From JBGTSJ01 sp041940305 (GTDB lineage: Bacteria > Planctomycetota > Planctomycetia > Planctomycetales > Planctomycetaceae), in the NCBI GenBank assembly GCA_041940305.1, contig JBGTSJ010000011.1, positions 1-64,000 of the forward strand: 64,000 nt of DNA, in the 5' to 3' direction. Shown here one piece after another: positions 8,093 to 15,251 of the stretch. Each line of letters starts with the position of its first letter. The first letter of the stretch is position 1. The notes under the pieces were generated by a model. That model had not been told where the DNA came from and ran no database searches. It was given only the letters and a program-made list of their open reading frames with translations. The position numbers were made by a program, and so were the translations under genes.

Positions 8093-8896
8093 TCAGGAAC
8101 GACTCGTTTCCGCGATGGCGGACGCAGCGAGATGCCGCGGATGGGAATGAAACCGGGCGCCTTTCCACCACAGCCGCACGGCCTGCCAGTGAATCGCCGC
8201 GGCGACTTTCCCCGTCATGCAGGGATGGCGGAGCAGCGCGCGGGTCATTTGCCAGGTCGTCATCGGACGGCGCCGCAGCGTCATGCCGGCCGAGAACGCG
8301 TGCCCCGAGTCGTCGTGATTCTCGATCGAGACGGCCAGCCGCTCCTCCGGAGACGACAGGCGCCAGCGATAGCGCATCGCCATGGGCATGAAGGGAGAGA
8401 CGTGCAGTTCCTTCTCCGACCAGAGCTCCGGTCCGTCGGACTCGCGAACGGGATCGGTCAGCACGTAGCAATGCCGCTCACCCCAGGGCGTGTTCGTGAC
8501 TTCCGCAACGCACGCCTCCACCGTGCGTCCGGTCTCGTCGAAGCAGTAATACAGACTGATCGGATTGATGACGTACCCGAAGTAGCGGAGGTTCGTCAGC
8601 AGACGGATCGGCCCGGTCGGACGCGTTCCGGTCCGCTCGGCGACCAGTTGCCGCACGCTTTCGTCGAGCGTGACGCCGGGATCGCCGAAGTGGTCCGTGC
8701 GGCGGAACCAGGCCGGCGCTGGCCGCTCCGTCGACCAGCACCAGCGGCCGGCAAACACTCGGTCGAGCTCCGCCAGATCGAGATAGACGAAGAACACGCT
8801 ATAGGAGAACGCATGCTCGAACGGCTGCAGTCGACGATGCGACACCACCCCCTCATACAGGCAGCTGTGCAGCGGTGATGTACGGTCAGCCCGCAT
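8093..8896 (-). CDS. DUF1365 family protein
   Basis: A 267-residue DUF1365 protein: SCLYEGVVSHRRLQPFEHAFSY at the start, LLTNLRYFGYVINPISLYYCFD in the middle, and FHVSPFMPM-type KELHVSPFMPMAMRYRW later are diagnostic. The family has no proven reaction but is almost always found between an FAD-dependent amine-oxidase-like protein and a CFA synthase, as here, and is assumed to act in fatty-acid modification. The ATG at 8896 overlaps the end of the upstream oxidoreductase gene by 11 bases, so the two are translationally coupled. Confidence 0.92.
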   Translation of the reverse strand: MRADRTSPLHSCLYEGVVSHRRLQPFEHAFSYSVFFVYLDLAELDRVFAGRWCWSTERPAPAWFRRTDHFGDPGVTLDESVRQLVAERTGTRPTGPIRLLTNLRYFGYVINPISLYYCFDETGRTVEACVAEVTNTPWGERHCYVLTDPVRESDGPELWSEKELHVSPFMPMAMRYRWRLSSPEERLAVSIENHDDSGHAFSAGMTLRRRPMTTWQMTRALLRHPCMTGKVAAAIHWQAVRLWWKGARFHSHPRHLAASAIAETSRS

Positions 8897-10226
8897 GCGT
8901 CACCTCCCGGTGGAGCGGTTCCCGCGGCGAGTGCACCTGCACAGCACGCTGCTCGCGGGCGACGCTCCACTTGTGCGGATCCACGCCAAACCGCGTGCAG
9001 ACGGCCAGCGCGCTGCGCACGCCGTCCTCATGAAAGCCGTTCCCCCAGTATGCCCCGCAGAACGAGACGCCTCGCCGGCGGATCACGTCCGCGTGCCGCC
9101 GCTGGGCCGCGGCCCGCTCCACGGTAAACACCGGGTGCGAGTAGTTGTAGGTCCCGAGGACCTTCGCCGGATCAACGGAATCCTCTTCATTGAGCGTCAC
9201 GCAGAAGTCGTGCGGCGACTCGATCCCCTGCAGGCGGTTCATCCAATAGCTGACCGTCGGTCGTGCGGCCGGTCGGCGTGGAATGTGGTAGTTCCAGCTG
9301 GCCCAGGCCCGGCGACGCCGCGGCAGCACCGATGGATCGGTATGCAGCACGACGCGGTTGCGCCTGTACGGGAAGGTCTGCAGCAGCGTTTCCTCCGACT
9401 CGTCGGCGTCCTGCAGTATCCGCAGCGCCGTGTCGCTGTGGCAGGCAAAGATCGCTTCGTCGAACAGCTCCGCTCCCCGTTCCGAAACGACACGCACTCC
9501 CCCCTCGATGCGTCGCACGGCCTCGACCGGCGTGCTGAGCCGGATGCGGTCTCGCCAGGGAGCCGACAGTTTCTCGACGTAGCGCTGCGACCCGCCGCTG
9601 ATCACTCGCCACTGCGGCCGGTCGTGGATCTGCAGCAACCCGTGATGGGCGTAGAACTCGATGATGAACCGGATCGGAAAGCGTCCGAACGTTTCGGTCG
9701 GGCACGACCAGATCGCCGCCCCCATCGGCAGCAGGTACTGGTCGGCGAACCAGCGCGAGTATCCGCGCTGGCTCACGAACTCGGCGACCGTCATGTCCTC
9801 CGGCAGAGAGTCCAGCAGTTCGACCGCTTCACGGTTGAACCGCAGAATGTCCCGCAGCATCCGATGGAATCGCGGACGCAGGAGGTTCCTCCGCTGCGCG
9901 AACAGGCCGTTGAGCGAGGACCCGTTGTACTCCAGGCCGCTCCGGTCACAGCGCACCGCGAAGCTCATGTCGGTCGGCTGCGAAGCCACTCCCAGTTGTT
10001 TCAGCAGCCGGCAGAAATTCGGGTACGTGCGATCGTTGAAGACGATGAACCCGGTGTCGATCGCGTAAGGCTCTCCCCCCACGGCAACGTTCACCGTGTG
10101 CGTGTGTCCGCCGATGTAGTCGTTCGCCTCGAACAAGGTGACGAGATGCCGCGAATGCAGCAGCGCAGCGGCCGTCATGCCGGAGATCCCGGAGCCGATG
10201 ACGGCGATGTGCAGTGGCTGATGCAT
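8886..10226 (-). CDS. FAD-dependent amine-oxidase-like oxidoreductase
   Basis: A 446-residue flavoprotein beginning IAVIGSGISGMTAAALLHSR, a dinucleotide-binding GxGxxG fold, followed by the second flavin motif EANDYIGGHTHTV and the ending region CGAYWGNGFHEDGVRSA. This subgroup is the constant partner of DUF1365 and CFA synthase. In Rhodobacter a relative belongs to the singlet-oxygen (RpoE-ChrR) regulon and to furan-fatty-acid synthesis, where the flavoprotein introduces unsaturation. A lipid desaturase or dehydrogenase role is therefore inferred. It is the first gene of the operon that runs down to tspO. Two inverted repeats lie directly upstream of its ATG (10231-10281). Confidence 0.9.
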   Translation of the reverse strand: MHQPLHIAVIGSGISGMTAAALLHSRHLVTLFEANDYIGGHTHTVNVAVGGEPYAIDTGFIVFNDRTYPNFCRLLKQLGVASQPTDMSFAVRCDRSGLEYNGSSLNGLFAQRRNLLRPRFHRMLRDILRFNREAVELLDSLPEDMTVAEFVSQRGYSRWFADQYLLPMGAAIWSCPTETFGRFPIRFIIEFYAHHGLLQIHDRPQWRVISGGSQRYVEKLSAPWRDRIRLSTPVEAVRRIEGGVRVVSERGAELFDEAIFACHSDTALRILQDADESEETLLQTFPYRRNRVVLHTDPSVLPRRRRAWASWNYHIPRRPAARPTVSYWMNRLQGIESPHDFCVTLNEEDSVDPAKVLGTYNYSHPVFTVERAAAQRRHADVIRRRGVSFCGAYWGNGFHEDGVRSALAVCTRFGVDPHKWSVAREQRAVQVHSPREPLHREVTHAG

Positions 10227-10230
10227 GGCG

Positions 10231-10281
10231 CTTGATGCGAATAGAAGCGATCAAGTGTGTGATAGGCGGCTGTCGCCTATC
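10231..10281 (-). promoter_or_regulatory. two inverted repeats upstream of the photolyase/CFA operon
   Basis: CTTGAT at 10231-10236 and ATCAAG at 10250-10255 form a 6-bp inverted repeat with a 13-base spacer, only five bases from the first ATG. Immediately further upstream GATAGGCG (10261-10268) and CGCCTATC (10274-10281) form a perfect 8-bp stem around GCTGT. They could be operator sites or hairpins in the 5' leader of the operon. No consensus -10/-35 is obvious. The rest of 10227-10594 holds no gene that I can support. Confidence 0.45.
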
Positions 10282-10594
10282 GGCCATGTGGAATTGCGAG
10301 CCTTCGCTGCAGTTTGTGGCGACTGCCTGCCTGCGGCGGCTGCTACAGAAATGCCGCACCCGTTTCGGAATCGCGACGGCAACCTCGTTGCTCGCCCGGC
10401 AGCAGTGGGGCGCAGACCAGATCGATGCTGGCTGTGGGCGCCTGCGATCGGTGGGTGCACGACGCAGTTTGCGCGGCTGAAGCCAACGGCAGCGAGAAGC
10501 CCGGTGAACCGGACTGAGGCGGCCACGCTCGTCGGCCTTCACCCGACGTGAACGCCGGGCCGAAAACAAAAAGGATTCCGGCAGCACGTCCAAT

Positions 10595-11572
10595 TCACAA
10601 AGCGCCTCGTGCACTCGCGATCGGTGATCTCGCCGCGGGGGATGCGTCACTGGTGTCCGACACCCCGCGCAGCAGGCGAAACGGCGCCAGCAGGTTGTCC
10701 TTCATGGGGATGGAGCGGCCGGTTGGACGCAGCAGCAGTACGGTTGCATCGTCCTGTTTCAGGTTTGCCTCGTGGAAGCTCCGCAACTGACCGATCAACC
10801 AGGGAACGACCTCTGACGGCCGCTCAGTGGGGGAGTGCTGCAGAAGCGCAAGCAGCCCCTCAACACCAAGCATCTGCCCGTCGGCGCCAACCGATTCGAT
10901 CAACGCATCCGTGTAGCCCAGCAGCAGATCGTCCGTTCCCATTTCAATCTGGATCGATCTGTACGCAGCATCGTCCAGCACTCCGAGCGGCACGTTCTGG
11001 ATGCCGCCGGCCTTCCGGGGTTCATCCTTCCGGCTCGCATCAAACGGCATCCAGCGACCCGTCGCCTGGCAGTAGATGAACGGCGGTGGATGGCCGGCCA
11101 GCGAAACAGCCATCTTGCGGGTGGGGGAGAAGTAGGTGGCCACCACTGCGGTTGCGAAGCCGCCAGCCGTGGTCACCTGACCAAACTCGCGGTTAACGGC
11201 GTCCATCAGCCGTTCCTGTTGAATCACGTTGACGTTCCGCCGCATCACGTTCCTCAGAGCGGCGGCCGTTTCGGCGACTTCGGCGCCGTGTCCGGTGACA
11301 TCCGCCAGCAGCACGCGCGAGATGCGGCCGGAAGCGCAGGAACTGAAGTAGTAGACATCGCCGCCCTGCCGTCCCTGACCGTAAGGCTGGCTGAAGAGGT
11401 GCGCTGTCAGCCCTGTCATGGTCACAATGGTGTCGGCCTGGCTGCTCCCGCCCCAGAGCTCCATGCACTCCATGCGATGCTGGTCGTTGCTGTTGGTTTG
11501 GTCTGCGGACGAGTTTGCCATCGGAGTGAATTCTCTGCGGGCAGCCGATGATGCCTCTGCATGCATCGCCAT
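10595..11572 (-). CDS. SpoIIE/RsbU-type PP2C serine phosphatase
   Basis: About 325 residues with a single PP2C-SpoIIE phosphatase domain. Metal-binding and fold motifs are GGDVYYFSSC (GGDxY), VLLADVTGHGAEVAETA (DVTGHG), LAGHPPPFIY (AGHPPP), VPLGVLDDAAY (PLG) and LLLGYTDALIES (YTDG-like), with QDDATVLLL at the end. Such proteins dephosphorylate anti-anti-sigma factors or similar targets in partner-switching pathways. There is no N-terminal sensor domain, so it is probably driven by a separate partner. The start is ambiguous between the ATGs at 11572 and 11521. It follows the membrane-thioredoxin gene closely. The tail after the last motif is Ser/Asp/Ala-rich and unlikely to be folded. Confidence 0.85.
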   Translation of the reverse strand: MAMHAEASSAARREFTPMANSSADQTNSNDQHRMECMELWGGSSQADTIVTMTGLTAHLFSQPYGQGRQGGDVYYFSSCASGRISRVLLADVTGHGAEVAETAAALRNVMRRNVNVIQQERLMDAVNREFGQVTTAGGFATAVVATYFSPTRKMAVSLAGHPPPFIYCQATGRWMPFDASRKDEPRKAGGIQNVPLGVLDDAAYRSIQIEMGTDDLLLGYTDALIESVGADGQMLGVEGLLALLQHSPTERPSEVVPWLIGQLRSFHEANLKQDDATVLLLRPTGRSIPMKDNLLAPFRLLRGVSDTSDASPAARSPIASARGAL

Positions 11573-11609
11573 GTGAGGACGTTCCAGGGGAATTGAAAGA
11601 CTCTCCGCG

Positions 11610-12599
11610 CTAAGGCTGCTCGCCCGCCGGCAGTGGTTCCGCAGAGAGCGCGGTCCCGAGTGCATCGTGAACCAGTTGGAGGTAGTCGGGGCGGTCTGCC
11701 GCGGATTCGTGCTGGAAGCCTTCGAGGAACTGACCGCAGTGGATCACGAAGGCACCGGGCAACTGAAACGGGTTCCCGGCGATCCGCCCGATCCCATGAC
11801 CGTCGAGCAGTCCGGCCTTCAATCCTCGCAGCCAGACACGCAGTCCCAGGAGTTGTCGAAAGCTCGCCAGCTCCAGCCCGAACTGACAGTAGAGGCGTCC
11901 GGTCGGATCGTCAAACCGCGGCACCTCTTCGAGTCCGTACCTGCGGAGCAATTCGGAGGCTCGGTCTTGCGTGTTGGGATGGATGAGGGTCAAGCCGGCT
12001 CCGGATGCCGTGATGGCCTGCCTCTGCCGGGCGAGGTCGGCCAGCGCCTCGCGGCAGAACGTGCATCCCGCATGCCGCAGGAACACAACCAGTTGCGGAC
12101 GCGACATCGACAGCTCAAAGAGCGACTGGCCCGTGCTGCCGATCAGTTCGTGCAGGGGGTCATCGTCGATGGAGACGGCGGCATGCGACGTCCCGATACT
12201 CTGATGATGGCGAAACGCCTGCCACAGAATCGAGGTGAACGGAAGCCACCAGATGAGGTCGTTGGTGAGAATGGTCCAGGTCATCGCGGCCGGCAGTGTG
12301 CCGTCGGCCAGACCCCATACGAAGCCGATTGGTCCGCAGACCTTTCCGAGCAGGCCGACCAGCACCATCGGCCAGTGGCGGAACGGGTCCCGCGCCGCGA
12401 TGAGATAACCGGCGCCGTACGTCCCCACGATCATGCCGATGCATTGCCACAACTGCGGGTATGCATGAGTTGCGAGACCGATCCAGCGGAGAGAGGCCTC
12501 CGGCAACAGTACGACGACCAGCCCCCAGATCAGGTTGTAGATTCCTGCGGCCCAGAGCACGCCCGACATCCATGGGCGAGGACCGAAAGTGGCGGGCAT
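11610..12599 (-). CDS. fusion of a membrane domain with an AhpC/TSA-like thioredoxin fold
   Basis: About 329 residues. The N-terminal part carries four apolar helices (LWAAGIYNLIWGLVVVLL to WTILTNDLIWWLPF). The C-terminal half begins RPQLVVFLRHAGCTFCREAL, the strand plus CxxC of the AhpC-TSA_2 group, and later has YGLEEVPRFDDPTGRLYCQFGL and PGAFVIHCGQFL, as in that family. Thiol-peroxidase or disulfide chemistry with membrane anchoring is the likely role. Start chosen at the ATG at 12599, just before PATFGPRPWMSG. The frame is open 96 bases further. It lies between a sigma factor and a PP2C phosphatase and may be read with them. Confidence 0.8.
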   Translation of the reverse strand: MPATFGPRPWMSGVLWAAGIYNLIWGLVVVLLPEASLRWIGLATHAYPQLWQCIGMIVGTYGAGYLIAARDPFRHWPMVLVGLLGKVCGPIGFVWGLADGTLPAAMTWTILTNDLIWWLPFTSILWQAFRHHQSIGTSHAAVSIDDDPLHELIGSTGQSLFELSMSRPQLVVFLRHAGCTFCREALADLARQRQAITASGAGLTLIHPNTQDRASELLRRYGLEEVPRFDDPTGRLYCQFGLELASFRQLLGLRVWLRGLKAGLLDGHGIGRIAGNPFQLPGAFVIHCGQFLEGFQHESAADRPDYLQLVHDALGTALSAEPLPAGEQP

Positions 12600-12725
12600 G
12601 CAAACATCCCTGGCTGGTTGAGCGGGCGGCCATTCCGGCCTCAGTGAGAGTTGTCTCCGTATTCTAGACAGCGTCGATTCATCGTCCACCCGCACTTCAT
12701 ACCCGCAAGGATGCTACATGGCCCG

Positions 12726-13655
12726 TTACCCCAGTTGCGGCACAAGCTGCATCCGCTCGGCAATCGCGCGCAGCTTTTCGAGAGCTCCGGTCTGGATCTG
12801 ACGGACCCGTTCCTTGGAGATGCCCATTTCGGCGGCCGTCTCCCGGAGGGTGCGGGCGACCTTTACGCCACCAGTCCCGAACCGATGGTTCAGCACGAAC
12901 TCCTCCCGCTGCGTCAATTCGCCGCGCGCTGAAGCCATCAGTTGCCGGTAGACTGCATCCGGTTGCGGGCCGTCCTCCAAGGGGATCTCGACGGCCTCGG
13001 ATGCGGCCGCCATCACGTCCCCGGCCGTGAGCACGAAGCGGTCGTTGTAGCGATTCATTCGCTGCGTCGCCCGGAAGTAGTGCCGCTGAATGGCGTGGGT
13101 CGCGTAAGTGCTCAGACGAAAACCGCGACTGACGTCGAACTTGTCGATCGCGCCGAGCAGAATCAGCAGTCCGTCGCTCACGAGTTCCTGGAACTGATCG
13201 TTGCCGCGCGTGAACTTGCGGGCGAGGGCCACCACCAGGCGGATGCTCGATTCCGCGATCCGCCGCCGCACGTCCGTCGCCTCGTCGAGCAGGGCTTCCA
13301 TCACCGCCCGCTTTTTCTCTGGGGACCGTGATCTCACAAGGGAGCAGCGGATCGCCTCGGCCTGGCGTGTGAGATACTGAAGCCGCCGGAAGAGCACCCG
13401 CTCCTCTTCCGCCGTCAGCGGGTGCCGCGAATGTTCGAGGAGCGCTCCGAGCGCCACGGACCGTTCGCGCCGTTCGCCAGCCGGTCCGGTTTGCTGGAGC
13501 AACCGCCGCACGAGTTCGACGTCGTTCCCGGTGGTTTCGACATGACGGGCCGGAGTGACCGCAGAATCGGAGTTGGAGCCGGCCGAATCGTTCACGGCGT
13601 TGAAGCCGGTCCGTCTTGAAGCCAAGTCGGGTGCAGCACTGCGAGTCGTCGACAT
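12726..13655 (-). CDS. sigma-70 family RNA polymerase sigma factor (RpoD/RpoS-like, alternative)
   Basis: A 309-residue sigma factor. Region 1.2 (HPLTAEEERVLFRRLQYL) is followed by a region 2 with IRLVVALARKF, FQELVSDGLLILLGAIDKFDVSRGFRLSTYATHAIQRHYFR (core binding and -10 recognition). Region 4 is TLRETAAEMGISKERVRQIQTGALEKLR (helix-turn-helix for the -35). An 80-residue Ser/Thr/Asn-rich N-terminal extension precedes region 1.2. The spacing between regions 2 and 4 is short, so region 3 is reduced. It is a non-housekeeping group 2/3 type, common in multiple copies in planctomycetes. Target genes are unknown, and the PP2C phosphatase downstream suggests stress control. Confidence 0.88.
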   Translation of the reverse strand: MSTTRSAAPDLASRRTGFNAVNDSAGSNSDSAVTPARHVETTGNDVELVRRLLQQTGPAGERRERSVALGALLEHSRHPLTAEEERVLFRRLQYLTRQAEAIRCSLVRSRSPEKKRAVMEALLDEATDVRRRIAESSIRLVVALARKFTRGNDQFQELVSDGLLILLGAIDKFDVSRGFRLSTYATHAIQRHYFRATQRMNRYNDRFVLTAGDVMAAASEAVEIPLEDGPQPDAVYRQLMASARGELTQREEFVLNHRFGTGGVKVARTLRETAAEMGISKERVRQIQTGALEKLRAIAERMQLVPQLG

Positions 13656-13963
13656 CGGATCGTCCTCCGTTCAGGCAGCTCCATTGAAACATTCAATTCG
13701 ACCATAGCGTAACATCGATCGAACCGGAATCCAATAGCCGAATAAACAATAAATCTAAAGAATCAGCGAGAATTCGCGACTTGCTCGCCATTCCAAAAAA
13801 ACAATCGAAACATCCACTTGAGGCCGCTGGGAGGGTGAGCCGCGGTTCAGCCTAATCGGGTGGCCAAACGCGGAGTCGGCGACTACGACGAGCGGAAAGG
13901 TTAGCCGCGCACCGGTCTCAAACAGGTCGCAGCCATTCGGCGCGATCCAGAAGGAGTTTTGTG
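13656..13963. promoter_or_regulatory. A+T-rich divergent promoter region
   Basis: This 308-base gap separates the divergent sigma-factor gene and the small membrane-protein pair. The part 13700-13815 is markedly A+T-rich compared with its surroundings, with runs such as AATAAACAATAAATC. That is what a pair of divergent promoters would look like, although I cannot assign firm -10/-35 elements. A strong ribosome-binding site, AAGGAG, lies at 13951-13956, eight bases before the ATG at 13964. Confidence 0.5.
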
Positions 13964-14131
13964 ATGCCGAAACTCTCCAAGATTCTGTACGTGGTGGCTG
14001 CAGCCATCTCGTTCCTGCTCTCCGTCGGGCTGTGGTTCACCGGCCATCGAGAGCAGGGGCTGTTCGTCGGACTCTGGGTCCCCTCGATCCTGTCGTACGG
14101 GACGCTGATGGAAGGAGGACGCCATGCCTGA
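13964..14131 (+). CDS. 55-residue two-helix membrane protein
   Basis: A small protein starting MPKLSKILYVVAAAISF and ending GGRHA. Two apolar segments (about residues 6-25 and 33-48) flank a charged turn TGHREQG, so it should be a hairpin membrane protein. An AAGGAG ribosome-binding site precedes the ATG at ideal spacing. Its stop overlaps the ATG of the next small gene (ATGCCTGA). The pair arrangement, ribosome-binding sites and clean membrane pattern support it as a real gene despite its size. Function unknown. The GLFVGLWVPSIL sequence would make a good search query. Confidence 0.75.
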   Translation: MPKLSKILYVVAAAISFLLSVGLWFTGHREQGLFVGLWVPSILSYGTLMEGGRHA

Positions 14132-14273
14132 CGTCGCCCTGTTCATCGTAGGCGCGGCCGTGTTCGGCATTGCGCTGTCCGGCACGGCCGCTTCGATGAT
14201 CGGCAGCTCGCAGCCGGTCCTCGGAAGCGGAAGCAGTGGAGAGGGAGCGGAGCAGGAAGCCCCGAATCGCTGA
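14124..14273 (+). CDS. 49-residue membrane protein coupled to the preceding gene
   Basis: It starts MPDVALFIVGAAVFGIALSG inside the end of the preceding gene, with GGAAGGAGG a few bases before the ATG. One apolar helix (residues 4-28) is followed by a Gly/Ser linker and an acidic tail (GEGAEQEAPNR). The overlap of eight bases with the 55-residue gene implies coupled translation and probably interaction of the two products. Function unknown. Confidence 0.7.
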   Translation: MPDVALFIVGAAVFGIALSGTAASMIGSSQPVLGSGSSGEGAEQEAPNR

Positions 14274-14395
14274 GGGGAGAGCAATCACGCGGATTGCACC
14301 GATCAGCCGTGGAAGAGCGCTCCGATCTCTGGAGGACGAGCTGGGACAACTGGTTGCATCGGTCGCAATCTCGAGAACCTCCGTCAAATCCTGCA

Positions 14396-14471
14396 GACGG
14401 GGTCTGTGACCCCGTCCGAAGCAACCGGGTCGTCGAGCTTTCACCCGTTGGCCCGGCCTCACAGAGGCCGG
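14396..14471. repeat. pair of compact palindromes downstream of the small-gene pair
   Basis: GACGGGGTC-TGT-GACCCCGTC (14396-14416) is a perfect 9-bp hairpin with a 3-base loop, and CCGGCCTC-ACA-GAGGCCGG (14453-14471) a perfect 8-bp one. No U-run follows, so they are not classical terminators. They may end transcription of the small genes or be copies of an interspersed palindromic repeat. Nothing else in the non-coding stretch 14274-14617 looks like a gene. Confidence 0.65.
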
Positions 14472-14617
14472 CTACACAGGCTCGCCCCTCACAGAGTTGA
14501 AGAGAGCTCGACCGCAAACCAGGGCAGCTGCGACCCGACGGGCGTGTCGGTGCATGCCGGTCCGCAGCATCCATGAATCAGAGACTGCGGACGTACTGGC
14601 AGTAGAGGGGGGACAGT

Positions 14618-15001
14618 TCATTTGAGCCCGATCAGCGAGATCAGTTCGCCAATCGTGTGATGCGCCTCCAGAGGATGCCGGAGCGGACGGTCGACGTTGA
14701 CGAAGTAGCGATTCTGGCGACCGACACGCTCCCGTTCCAGAAATCCCTCGTCTTCCAGGTCGGCGACGATCCGCTGCACGGCACGCTCCGTGATGCCGAC
14801 CCGATGGGCCACCTCACGCAGCACCAGCGACGGGTCGCTGGCGAGCACCAGCAGCACGTGGGAATGATTCGTCAGGAACGTCCAGCGATGCTCGTCACGA
14901 GTGGGAATCGCATCCGGGGTGGGCGGAGACTTCCGGCGGCTGCTCGACGCGGGAGACGTTCGTCTCCCAGCGGGCGCCTCTCGGGAGGAGTTGGTCGGCA
15001 T
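14618..15001 (-). CDS. winged-helix transcriptional regulator
   Basis: About 127 residues. After a Ser/Arg/Pro-rich leader, the sequence from HRWTFLTNHSHVLLVLASDP, through LVLREVAHRVGITERAVQRIVADLEDEGFLERERVGRQNRYFV, is a clear winged helix-turn-helix of the MarR/ArsR-like 'DNA-binding, N-HTH' type. The tail (DRPLRHPLEAHHTIGELISLIG) resembles a short dimerisation segment. No ligand domain is present. It is divergent from the exporter operon starting at 15252, and the intervening A+T-rich region carries repeated GACATT/AATGTC boxes, so autoregulation and control of that operon are likely. I use the ATG at 15001. A TTG three codons earlier is possible. Confidence 0.8.
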   Translation of the reverse strand: MPTNSSREAPAGRRTSPASSSRRKSPPTPDAIPTRDEHRWTFLTNHSHVLLVLASDPSLVLREVAHRVGITERAVQRIVADLEDEGFLERERVGRQNRYFVNVDRPLRHPLEAHHTIGELISLIGLK

Positions 15002-15084
15002 GGGAGACAAGAGGTTGAAGAGTTGCCCAAAGGGGTCGCAGAATCGCCGCGGTCGCCCGACCTCAGCCTAAGGCCCAAATAGCG

Positions 15085-15162
15085 AAATGTCAATCGCGAC
15101 ATTTTCTTCGTATTTATCGCAAATGCTGATTGACGACATTATTGTCGTGTATTAAATGTCGC
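15085..15162. promoter_or_regulatory. operator-like GACATT/AATGTC boxes in the divergent promoter
   Basis: AAATGTC (15085-15091) and GACATTT (15098-15104) form a perfect 7-bp inverted repeat with a 6-base spacer. ACGACA (15133-15138) and TGTCGT (15143-15148) form a second with a 4-base spacer. A further AAATGTCGC lies at 15154-15162. The shared core and the A+T-rich context suggest binding sites for the adjacent winged-helix regulator. A TTGACG at 15130-15135, with TTAAAT sixteen bases on, could be the promoter of the exporter operon overlapped by the second site. Confidence 0.55.
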
Positions 15163-15251
15163 ATAACCGGGCAGCATCGCTTTCACGGCGGTCGCCGCAT
15201 CAGGGCCCGTACCGGTTCGCATTCTTCCGTTGCTTTCGAGAAACTTCCGCA

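Noticed and set aside
9946..10650. Minus-strand frame of 234 codons spanning the operon start
   Set aside because: It is antiphase to the FAD oxidoreductase gene, and its translation is Arg-rich and not protein-like.
12726..13655. The sigma factor as an RpoE/ChrR-type ECF sigma controlling the photolyase operon
   Set aside because: It has region 1.2 and a large region 2 of the RpoD/RpoS type, it is not an ECF sigma, and no anti-sigma gene is adjacent.
15156..15251. Earlier ATG for the exporter gene
   Set aside because: It lies within the operator-like repeats, and the 32 added residues (Arg/Ser/Phe-rich) do not look like part of the protein.
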